This document shows, in pieces, positions 55,401 to 64,000 of a DNA stretch of 64,000 bases. Within the stretch, counting starts at the first letter, position 1, and each line of letters starts with the position of its first letter. Position numbers and translations under genes: made by a program. The stretch covers positions 1,922,001-1,986,000 of the forward strand of contig ML058392.1 of the NCBI GenBank assembly GCA_003013855.2, given 5' to 3'. Origin of the DNA: Liriodendron chinense. Taxonomy: Eukaryota; Streptophyta; Magnoliopsida; Magnoliales; Magnoliaceae. The notes beneath the pieces are model-generated. The model was not told where the DNA came from. It ran no database searches and saw only the letters and a list, made by a program, of their open reading frames with translations.

Positions 55401-56808
55401 CTAGTGTATGATTGTCAGATTTCCAAACCACGAGGGGTTGTCGATTGGCAATTGGATTTAGAAGCGATAGGGTGTTGGCGCAGTGTAGGCATGGTGGTGG
55501 CTAGGGTTTTTCAGCCGGTGAAAGGTTTTGGGTGTCAACGATTGTTGTATACCTATGGCTAGGTTTTCCAACCCTGTGAAAATAGAAAGGGGTTAGGGCT
55601 TCTGTATTGGGGTTTTCCATTTTGAAAAGTGGAAGAGGGTTGCGTCTTTCATTAAAGAAGTGTGGGCTTGTTTGTTAGGCTGTGAGTCAAGCCCCTATGT
55701 TGCGAACAATGCTGACTTTAGGCCCACTTTTTGGTCTTTTTGACAGATCTCAAGCCCTTCTTTAAGCCCTCTTGATGACTATGTTGGGCTAGATGATGGC
55801 CTCCTTGAATGGCTGAATATGGGCTATTTTTTTTTTCAGTGTGTGTTAGGCCTAATTCTAACCTATCCTATGCCCATTTTTTCAAGGATAGTTTACGGGC
55901 CAATTTTAGGCCTTGACTTGGACGTCTTTAATGACCATTCTAGGCCCATCCTATGGGTTCTGATGTCTCATTGTTTCATTTGGACATTTAGGGGCCCACT
56001 TCTGGTTACTTGGGCCAATTGTCAAATATGATCAAACCATTGAATTAATTTCACTTGGGTCATTTTAGTAAAACCTAAATAAAAGAATTGATGGTTGGTG
56101 CGTTTCACTTACTGGATGGGATAGGTAATTCAGAAAAGATGGTTATTCATGGTTGAGCTCTGATTTGGCCCAAAATAGGACCATTACCCATGTCTTTTAG
56201 CTAATATTCAGTGTTGACCACTAAGTATTAATCCAACCATCATCTTCAATTGAAATTTTAGCTTACGGGTGGTCAACATCAACCGTATTCGAGGCCGAAT
56301 TGAAACTCTTACAAAATGGTCCATTGTAGGCAGGACCATGTAGCAATCCTTGAGTTTGAGAGTAGGGATTGGACTTGATTATGTTAGCCACTAAAGTGGC
56401 CTCCATTGGCTCAAATTTTTTCTTTCATACTTCAGTACATGGAATTCAATGACTCTCCATTATAGGATTGCATTAAATTGTGTTCATATCCATAGCGGGT
56501 GGTGGTTAGAACAAAGCAGTATCATCGCTTGGCAGGATGTGAGTGGGATGGAGTGATTGGTGATGGTGATATAGTCTAAGAGACTCATTTCACCCAAAGG
56601 TGATTGGCGTCTTATATTTATTTCACTAGCATTGATTAACTTTATGTTCAGTAGAGCCTCCAGTATGTTATAATTTCGCCCAAAGGAGGAATCGTGATAA
56701 TACGCTTGGCTCTTGCCATATTTTGATGATCATGTCTTGTCATCATTCTGGGTCATTTGATTGAAGGCCCCAATCAATCGAATGTTTATACATGCATGGT
56801 GTTTGTGG
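55401..56808. other. Unassigned sequence right of F2
   Basis: About 1.4 kb. No convincing ORF, RNA gene, LTR pair or MITE ends were found. Contains several TAGG/GGCCCA words. A 5' LTR for element I would be expected somewhere here but was not found. Confidence 0.35.
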
Positions 56809-56816
56809 ATTATGCT

Positions 56817-57317
56817 TAGGGCTGTAAATGGGTCAGCGGACCCGATGGGGTACCCAGACCCAACCCATTTAGACCCGACCCATTTGTTAAATGGTATGGA
56901 TCTGGGTCTAAGAACAGACCCAATTGCTAAACGGGTCTGGTCTGGTTTCCTTTATATTAGGCCCGACCCAAACCCATTTAGTAAATGGGCGGGTTTGGTC
57001 TATGTTTCAATGGACCGATCCAGCCCAGACCCGTCCAGACCCAGTTTTAAGCTTTGTAAAAATGCTTGCATACTAGATCCAGACCCAAACCCAGACCCAT
57101 TAGACCCGACCCATTTATAAATGGTTCTAGGTGGATCTCTCTGTACCAGACCTGGACCCGTTTATAAATGGGTCTGATGGGTTGACTTGGACCTGACCCA
57201 GACCCGCCCATTTAGTAAAAGGGTCTGGGTCTAAAATTTTAGACCCAGACCCATTTAATAAATGGGCGGGTCTGGTTTTAGCTAAACCCATCCCAAACCC
57301 AACCATTTACAACCCTA
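56817..57317. mobile_element. hAT-like MITE with internal GGGTCTGG array
   Basis: 501 bp, ends TAGGGCTGTAAATGG and CCATTTACAACCCTA as terminal inverted repeats. A perfect 8-bp target duplication attatgct lies at 56809-56816 and 57318-57325, as expected for hAT transposition. The interior is almost wholly built of ACCCGACCCATTTA, GGGTCTGG and their inverted forms. No coding capacity; the open frames are artefacts of the repeats. Confidence 0.9.
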
Positions 57318-57423
57318 ATTATGCTCAAGTATTGTTATATGCGACTTGTTTATTTATTAATGTGAGTGTTATGGTTTGTATGTCCGGCAATGATTGTTTT
57401 TAATGTTCCAACTCAATTCAATT

Positions 57424-57831
57424 CAATGCCTTTGCTTACTGGATCTAACTATCTAAAATGAAAGTCATCTATTGAAATAGTCTTAGGCTACATGGACTTG
57501 GACTTGGACCTGGCCCTGGAGGAAGCAGAGCCTCCCATTACATCTGGCTCCAGTTCGGAATCAGAAAAGGCGCACTTCAAGACTTAGACCAAGTCAAATA
57601 AGATTTGTCTCAAGATCATAAAGAACTCGATTTCTAAGACTATACATGGTGCCATGCCCAACACCAAGAAAGCTAAAGAATTCTTAACCGAAATAAGGAA
57701 TCGATTCATGAATTTGAATAAAGTGAGCTGAGTTTGCTCCTACATAAGCTTACTAAAGTCACCTATAACATTCAGGGAAACATTAGGGAGTATATCGGTA
57801 GATTGTCCGATATGGTGGCTAAAATCCACAC
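57424..57831 (+). pseudogene. Copia element I gag, 5' portion
   Basis: In one frame the start reads LLTGSNYLKWK-like (after FXXLXGXNY-type Copia gag starts), then LGYMDLDLDLALEEAEPP and later NTKKAKEFL. These resemble the UBN2/gag family of Copia elements. Several stops interrupt it. It is broken by solo LTR H at 57837 and resumes at 59549. Confidence 0.65.
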
Positions 57832-58082
57832 ATTGGTGTTGAGCTCTTAAATGTGTATATTTTAACCTCATTTCATCACCAACTATGCATGATTCACGTA
57901 TATAAAGACTATTCTAATGCATGTTTTGTGATTGTAGGAACAAAACAGAGACTTCACTAATCCAATGATTAAAAGGTCACTTTGTACACATTGAAGATCG
58001 AAAAACCAAGTGCCAAAAGGTGGAAGAAAAAAGCAAGGGAGAAAGAGAAGGGAAGAAGGAAGAAGTGCGGAAAACTGCATAG

Positions 58083-58470
58083 TCAACCAGTCGGCTTACC
58101 AGTTGGCCATGGCCACGACCAGTCGTCTAACCGGTCGAAAATTCAACAGAGAGCCCTCCTTTTCTGCAAACCTTGCTGAACCAAAAGGAGAAAAAATCAA
58201 CCGGTCATCCGACCGATCGAATTGACCATGGCCACGACCGGTCGTCCGACCAGTCGGAAATTCAACAGAGAGCCCTCCTTTTCTGCAAACCTTGCTAGAC
58301 CAAAAAGAGAAAAAATCGACCAATCGTCCGATCGGTCAACCACCATTCTGACTGATCATCCGAACAGTCGAGAAATTAAAAGCCAGGGATAAAAAATAAA
58401 AAAACTCACTGGACAGTTTTTGGACATTTGCGACCGGTCGTCCTGATCGGTCGATGAGGGGCTCCGACTA
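58083..58470. repeat. GACCGGTC pair array in H U3
   Basis: Seven or eight pairs with 4-bp centres (such as GACCGGTC-GTCC-GACCAGTC), many degenerated (GACCAATC, GACTGATC). Two longer units (about 58141-58180 and 58256-58295) repeat the words attcaacagagagccctcct and tctgcaaaccttgct, about 117 bp apart. The reverse of the GTCCAGTGAGT spacer is at about 58405. Confidence 0.85.
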
Positions 58471-58572
58471 GTCGAGTGTGAACATAGCTTGTTCTTCAAG
58501 CCTTGAAAATTGCTGTGTTGCGTAACTTTTGTGCGTTTTCTCGAAGATTCTGTGTAACTAGAGCCAGAAATC

Positions 58573-58580
58573 TATAAAAG
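58573..58580 (+). promoter_or_regulatory. TATA box of solo LTR H
   Basis: TATAAAAG followed by GACTCC, about 105 bp downstream of the array, as in C. Confidence 0.7.
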
Positions 58581-59548
58581 GACTCCTCCACTGCGTTCCT
58601 AGGGCATCCTAGAAGAGTTCTACTACGGTGGGAGGCGGCAAAAGATGGATTCGGAGTTCTACAACTCCTTCTAGTTTGCTTTCTAGTTTTCATATTTTCT
58701 TTCAGCACGGTCGGCTAAACCTCTTAGCTAGGGTTAAGAGGTGAAGCTTGTAGTAAATCTAAGATGTTTTAATTCATTTATTATGGTTTCAAGTTGGATT
58801 TTTATTGATTAAACAATGGTTTGTTGAGTTTGAATAAAGCTCTAAGTAGTTTTTCTTAATCTTATGATGACTCATGGATGTTTGGAAGAATTGCTTTAGT
58901 TCTTAATTGTTTTGCATGGATCTAAACCTGTACGCTTTGAGGAATCGGATTCAAGACACTTTAGAACTTGGTTCTTCATATCGAAACTTCAAATAAAGTT
59001 CTACCTTTTTCTGTAAATCTGTAATATGGGTTGTTTCTTCATGTAATTTGAATCAAGTTCAATTCATGATATAGTTAAGCTTTGTGATAGGGTTTGATGA
59101 TTATTATGGGTGTGATCTTAACCTATTGGAATTAGGATTGACCTATGCAATTGAGTATACTCAAGTCCTAACTTGAATTGAGGGAATCATGTTTATGAAC
59201 AACACATATGACAGATTGTTGTGTTGAATTAACTGCTCTATAATCTGGATAGATAGGATTTGATTTCGATTTTAGTTGTGTAACTGAGAAACCAAAGCGA
59301 ATTATACATCAAGGATTGCTACAAGTGGATCCTTGCCACCCTAGTGCTTCTTTAGATTGTTACTTTCATCTTAAGTTTACAAATTACTCCTCTACATTCA
59401 ATTTCCAAAAATCTATTTAGTTTGATTTCAATTAGAGACCGTTGGAAGCAGTTTTGTGAATTCCTAAGTTACTCCATGTGGATCGACCTCGGCCTTACTG
59501 AGATTTTTACTACATCGCAACCTTACACCTAGGGAAGCGAACAATTGG

Positions 59549-59930
59549 GCCTTAAGATTGAGGATGAACTTCTAGTTTTCTTAGTTATAAACTCCCTCCC
59601 TCCACAGTTCGGTCAATTCCAAATTAGTTAGAATATCCAAAAGGAAAAGTGGACATTGAATAAACTAATATCTCAGTGCATTCAAGAGTAAGAGAGACTT
59701 AGAAGGTTGGGCAAAACACAGAGTGCGCACCTAATGACATCTGGTCAAAGATGAAAGGGAAATAAGAAAATAAAGCATAATTTAGAAAAAAACGTTTTAC
59801 AGGTCTTATAGGTGATAATCAGACTAACTTTTAGAGAAAAACAAAGAAGAAAAAGTCAGGTCATCAGAAGAAAAATTACGCAGGATTTAAAGAATGGCTT
59901 GTTTTTAAGTGTAGGAATTAAGTTTTAGTC
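59549..59930 (+). pseudogene. Copia element I gag, 3' portion
   Basis: After solo LTR H the gag frame resumes with GLKIEDELLVFLVINSLPPQF, the conserved Copia gag block, followed by ISQCIQE-like sequence. A zinc knuckle is not clearly visible. Stops and frame changes follow. Confidence 0.7.
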
Positions 59931-59959
59931 CGTTTTGAATCTAATTTAGCTGATATGTC

Positions 59960-61190
59960 CACAGACTCTTGGTGGATAGATTCTAGTACAACTATTCACA
60001 TATGTAATTCCATGCAGGATATGCTCTAAAGTCAGATGCCAATTGATGCAGAAAGATCGGTCTATATGGGGAATGACATTAGAGTGGACATGGAAGTTAT
60101 TGGAGTCCATAGGCTTAAGTTATCGTCAAGACACTTTTTTTATCTAGTAGACGTACTGTTTGTGTGCCTTCTATAAGGCGTAATTTGATTTTCGTTTCTC
60201 GTTTAGACAGGTACAATTATGAGTTTAAATTTAGAAATGAAAAATTAAGTATTTGCTATGATTCAATTGCAATTGGTTCTGACACTTTAGTTAATAACAT
60301 TTATCGACTAGATTTGGATGTTTCACATGTCTACAGCATTAACTCCTCACAAAAAAATACTAAAAGCATCAAGCGAAGTTTACACTGTAAAAATTTCCCC
60401 ATGCTATGGCACAAGCGATTAGGCCATATCTCTCGCAAGAGATTGAAAAGGCTTATGCATGAACAAATCCTTCACTCTTTAAACTTCTCAGACTTTGGGG
60501 TTTATATAGATTGCATTAAAGGTAAAGAGACTAGAACTAGGAAAAAGGGTGTCATAAGGAGTGTATGATTCTTATAAGTAATTCATACAGACATCTGCGG
60601 ACCGTTTCCTTCAGCATCTTTAAATGGGTAGAAGTATTTTATCACTTTATATACGACTACTCTCGTTACGGGTACTTATACCTTATTAACGACAAATTAT
60701 ATGCCCTAGATACATTTAAGATTTATAAGGTCGAATTCAAGAATCAACTCTACAAAAAAGATTAAAGTCATCAGATTCGACCGTGGTGGTCAGTACTATG
60801 GAAAGTATGACGAATCTGGGCGTAATCCAGGGCCATTCGCTAGATACCTACAAGATTGTGACATCGTCACCTAGTACATCATGCCTGGTACCCCAGAACA
60901 GAATGATGTAGTGAAAAGGCGTAATCACACCCTAAAAGACATGACGCGATCTATGATTAGTAATTTAACGTTGATAGAATCTTTTATGGGGTGATGTGCT
61001 TAAAATGACTTCGCATATTCTAAATAAGGTCCCAAGTAAGGTTATAATGAAAACTCCATATGAATTATGGATAGGGCGAAAGCCTAGTCTACAATACTTT
61101 CATGTATGGAGTTGTCTTACAAAAACCAAACCGTATAACACGCATAAAAGAAAGCTTGACTCTAAAACCGTGAGTTACTTCTTTATATAA
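59960..61190 (+). pseudogene. Copia element I GAG-pre-integrase and integrase
   Basis: WWIDSSTTIHICN (about 59972) marks the protease region; the DSG(A/C) triad is DSS here. 60164-60568 carries MPSIRRNLIFVSRLD, ICYDSI and MLWHKRLGHISRKRLKRL, the H-x-H zinc region of Copia integrase. 60565-60765 has the catalytic-core part (FIYDYSRYGYLYLI). The second catalytic region is near 60775-60800 in another frame, and 60996-61190 has LNKVPSKVIMKTPYELWIGRKPSL. The gene is fragmented. Confidence 0.85.
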
Positions 61191-61639
61191 TATCTAGAAA
61201 GATCTAAAGGATTCTGATTTTATTGTCCACCATATTTCATGAGAGTCATTGAGACTGTGAATGTTAGGTTTATTAAAAATATTGAAGACAGAGCACGAAC
61301 TTGAGACACATTGTATTTAAGGAAGAGAGGATTGTGATTTCCACCACAATCATTCAAAGTAGTGTGGCCATCCGTCGAACAACGGACTTTAAGATCCCTA
61401 TGAATGGCCATGTAGAGCCTCAAATACAACCCATTGATGAGGAAATAGAAAATCCAATTTAGAATAATAAGACCTTAAGACGATCACATTGAGAAAGAAG
61501 ATCTGCGATTCTAGATGATTACATCGTCTATCTACAGGAGCATAAATTTGACATTGGGGTCGAAAAGGATCCTACGTCCCTTTCACAAGTTGAAAAAGTA
61601 TGAATTCTTCTCATTAGTTTAAAGTCATGAAAGATAATA

Positions 61640-62375
61640 AAGTCTAAACCTTATTGAATTGCCTGAAGGGATTAGGTTGATTAGTTATAAGTGGGTGTTG
61701 AAAACCAAACGGGACTTTAAGGGCAATATCAAAAGGTATAAAGCCAGGCTAGTTGCGAAGGGTTTTAGTCAACGCGAGGGCATTGACTTTAAACAGACTT
61801 TTTACCTGTGTCTAAGAAAAACTCCTTTAAGATCATTTTGGCTCTTGTGGCTCATATGGATTTGGAGCTACACCTAATGGACGTGAAAACTGCATTTTTC
61901 AATGGAGATCTAATGGAGAACGTATATATGTTGCAGCCAGAAGATTTTAAAAATAGACTTATAACATCTGGTCTGTAAGCTTAAAAAGTCAATTTATGGG
62001 TTAATACAAGCATCACGACAATGGTACCTAAAATTTTATGAAGTTATTTCCTTATATGGTTTCATTGAAAATACTACGAATGAGTGTATATATGTGAAAA
62101 TCAATGTGAATAAGTTTATCATTTTAGTCTTATATGTTGACGGCATTTTGTTAGCCAATGATATTGGATTGTTTTGCGAGACTAAGAAATTTTTATCTCG
62201 AAATTTTAAGATGAAAGATCTTGGTGATGTCTCCTTTGCCATTAGCATTCATACTCACCAGGACAGATCACGTCGACTACTTGGCCTGTCACAAAGGGCC
62301 TATATTGACAGGGTTCTCGAAAGGTTTGACATGCAAGGTTGTGCTCCTGGCCAAGCACCTATTGTAAAAATCTGA
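61640..62375 (+). pseudogene. Copia element I reverse transcriptase
   Basis: 61659-61810 carries ISYKWVLKTKRDFKGNIKRY and KARLVAKGFSQREGIDF, the diagnostic N-terminal RT box of Copia. 62094-62375 carries LYVDGILLAND, where the YVDD active-site box is altered to YVDG, and MKDLGDVSFAISI, then LSQRAYIDRVLERFDMQ. Frameshifts occur at about 61810-62090. Not active. Confidence 0.88.
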
Positions 62376-62589
62376 TAAGTTTGGTACAAAAATGACCTAG
62401 AAATGGATAAAATGAAAAATATTTTGTATGCGTCAATAGTATGGAGCATTATGTATGTTTAGGTCTGTACGCATTCAGATATTTCTTTTACGGTTGGAAT
62501 GTTGGGCAAATACCTTAACAATCTATGAATGAATATTGGATAGCTGTTAAGCAAGTGTTATATTACCTGCAAAGGACTTTGCACTCACA

Positions 62590-63110
62590 TACAGGAGATC
62601 TAACCATTTGGAGCTGGTTGGATATAAAGATGTAGATTTTGCCGGTTGTCTTGACAGCAAGAAGTCCACCTCGGGCTATGTATTCATGATGGTTGGTGGA
62701 GCCGTATCATGGAAGAGCATGAAACAGTCAATTACGATATCATCTACCATGAAAGTAGAGTATGTAGCTTGTCATGAAGGCACTAATTAGGTAATCTGGC
62801 CTCAAAGTTTTTTCTCTAGTTTACGGGTTATACAGATGATCCCAAAACTATTGAAAATCTACTGTGATAGTTTAATTACAGTTAACTTCTTCAACAGCAA
62901 CAACCATTCATCGAAGTCAAAGCATATTGACATTAAGTATCTTACTATGAATGAGAGAGTTCAGAATCATTAATTATCTGTAGAACTCATTGGCATGAGG
63001 CAGATGATAGCGGATCCACTCACTAAAGGTCTTCCTATCACGCTCTTTAAGGAACATGTGACATCTATAGGAGTTGTAGATCCCAATAATGTATTTGAGT
63101 AGTGGGAGTT
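62590..63110 (+). pseudogene. Copia element I RNase H
   Basis: 62608-62790 carries GYKDVDFAGCLDSKKSTSGY and SWKSMKQSITISSTMKVEYVA, the Copia RNase H core (DADWAG appears as DVDFAG). Downstream, in the same or another frame, are CDSLITVNFF, SKHIDIKYL and MIADPLTKGLP, the C-terminal Copia motifs. Stops occur at 62790 and 62971 or so. Confidence 0.88.
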
Positions 63111-63590
63111 TTTAGTTTTGATCTGATTATGTACAAACATTTTAGAGATATCTTTTTATGCATAGATGATTCTATTATTCAGTTTATACTTTGCTTCTCC
63201 TTCAGTGTACACATTCGGTTTTGAGTAAACAAGACTTTGGTTTGTGTCTTAAAAACACGTTCAGTAAGACCACTTGAAGATAGACACATATGATCATATT
63301 AGATGTGTAATCTTTATACTACACCTCATATCCTTGATCCATGTCTTGGTATTCGTGACTATGATTCGTCGCACTTCGAAAAATTAAATGTTGTGTTGAC
63401 TACCACGATCTAATATTAGTGGTCTTAATGGACCGGATCTGATAAGCGTTGCTTATAATTATCTAATGGTAATGTTTTGAAAATCAGTAGAGCGCTCATT
63501 AAGAACTTTGAAAAACAAATATGTTTTACAAAATATTTATCATAAAATAAAATAAAATGTTTTATTTCTTTTAAATATTAGTGTAGCTTA
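63111..63590 (+). other. Element I 3' noncoding region
   Basis: 480 bp after the RNase H end, AT-rich, without ORF or repeat. Ends in the PPT. Confidence 0.6.
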
Positions 63591-63600
63591 AGTGGGAGAA
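63591..63600 (+). promoter_or_regulatory. Element I polypurine tract
   Basis: AGTGGGAGAA directly before the TGTAAGGCTC start of the LTR. AGTGGGAGA is the usual Copia PPT form. Confidence 0.85.
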
Positions 63601-64000
63601 TGTAAGGCTCCATTAGGTGGGCTACACATGATCATTGGTTTAAATCTAACTATTGAATTATTCAAATTGATCGATTTAGTGGGCCCCACTACAGTTGCGA
63701 TCATTACAGATAGGTTTGGGGCAGGATGCTTGAACTGTGATCTCTATATACGGTTATTAAGCTATATATAGAAGCCTACGATATGGAGACCCTAGAGGAG
63801 AGAAGTGTGATGGGTAAGATTCTCTGGCCCTCTTCCTATAAATATATATCTTAGTCCTCTCACTCACATAGACAAAAAACCCTAGTCCCATTGAGAAGTT
63901 TTCTTAAGGGGGTAAGGTGTAGAAGAGTAAGATCTCCTCTCGGCAACATGGCGATATGGAGAATGTCTTCCCTATTATATACGTGTTTATGATTTCAGTA
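63601..64000 (+). repeat. Element I 3' LTR (partial, runs off window)
   Basis: Starts TGTAAGGCTCCATTAGGTGGG and carries TATAAATA at 63837-63844. Co-linear with 32721-33116 over the visible 400 bp. Confidence 0.88.
63837..63844 (+). promoter_or_regulatory. TATA box of element I 3' LTR
   Basis: TATAAATA in cttcctataaatatat, conserved at 32956. Confidence 0.65.

Larger units (their letters stand above)
57837..59543 (+). mobile_element. Solo LTR H (1707 bp), Athila-like
   Basis: TGTTGAGCTCTTAAATG...GCGAACA with perfect TSD attgg (57832-57836 and 59544-59548). Closest to element C's LTR. TATA is at 58573-58580; U3 array at 58083-58470. Confidence 0.95.
57421..64000 (+). mobile_element. Element I: decayed Ty1/Copia element, right end outside window
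   Basis: Order on the plus strand is gag, GAG-pre-integrase, integrase, RT, RNase H, PPT, 3' LTR. Integrase before RT is diagnostic of Copia. Coding regions have many stops and frameshifts. No 5' LTR was seen upstream of gag; either it lies in diverged sequence at 55401-57420 or it is deleted. Solo LTR H splits gag (TSD attgg). The 3' LTR at 63601 continues past 64000. Confidence 0.88.

Noticed and set aside
56761..57120. 119-codon frame with repeated DP(T/N)xLDP motifs
   Set aside because: It spans the hAT-like MITE end and its internal repeats; the motif is a translation of the DNA repeat.

Overview
This is plant nuclear DNA, and almost all of it is nested LTR retrotransposons. No host protein-coding gene, rRNA, tRNA gene or CRISPR array could be supported. 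The organism is an angiosperm. A short noncoding MITE-like repeat and the general repeat style recall magnoliid genomes, but that is a weak impression and not a determination.

Layout. (1) 1-1456: a degraded minus-strand LTR-like sequence related to the solo LTR at 40647-41258. (2) 1476-11833: element A, a structurally complete Athila-like Ty3/gypsy element on the minus strand. It has 1600-bp LTRs, a tRNA-Asp primer binding site, TSD atagg, an intact-looking gag and a pol broken by frameshifts and one stop. A sits inside an older truncated plus-strand LTR, B (11839-13098). (3) 13134-27690: element D, a 14.5-kb plus-strand Tat/Ogre-like element with about 3.1-kb LTRs, a tRNA-Arg-type PBS and TSD atatg. 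It has no recognisable pol and carries solo LTR S1 (18472-19895, TSD cagag). (4) 27998-28582: MITE-like inverted-repeat element. (5) 28605-about 32310: element E, a 5'-truncated Athila-like copy. (6) 32721-33116 or beyond: isolated LTR of the Copia family that reappears at 63601. (7) 33579-45923: element C, an old Athila-like element whose gag is split by two solo LTRs, K (40647-41258, TSD ctcaa) and F1 (41340-43282, TSD cctat). (8) 46357-55395: solo LTR F2 (TSD cgatt), split by element G (47211-54133, TSD cttga). G is a compact element with two unusual ORFs in place of gag-pol. (9) 56817-57317: hAT-like MITE with an 8-bp TSD. (10) 57421-64000: decayed Copia element I, split by solo LTR H (57837-59543, TSD attgg). 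Its 3' LTR runs off the window.

How the parts relate. A, C, E, G, B, S1 and H share one LTR plan: TGTTGA(G/A)C at the start, GCGAACA or an equivalent at the end, and TATAAAAG in the middle. A, C, E and G also share the 3' noncoding region and two copies of a GGTTGGGGGGTG polypurine tract. G keeps PBS, PPT and LTRs but lacks protease, RT, RNase H and integrase, so it would need proteins supplied by an A-like relative.

The most unusual signal is in U3, upstream of TATA. Nearly every family here carries a tandem array of paired palindromic 8-mers. The core is GACCGGTC in A, C, E, G, S1 and H, GGTCTAGACC in B, and CCGATNGATCGG or TCGATNGATCGA in F1 and F2. Arms vary in compensating fashion, unit numbers differ between LTRs of the same element, and a nonpalindromic spacer motif is shared between otherwise unrelated LTR families. 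This looks like a mobile or co-evolving U3 regulatory module. All sequence comparisons were made by eye.
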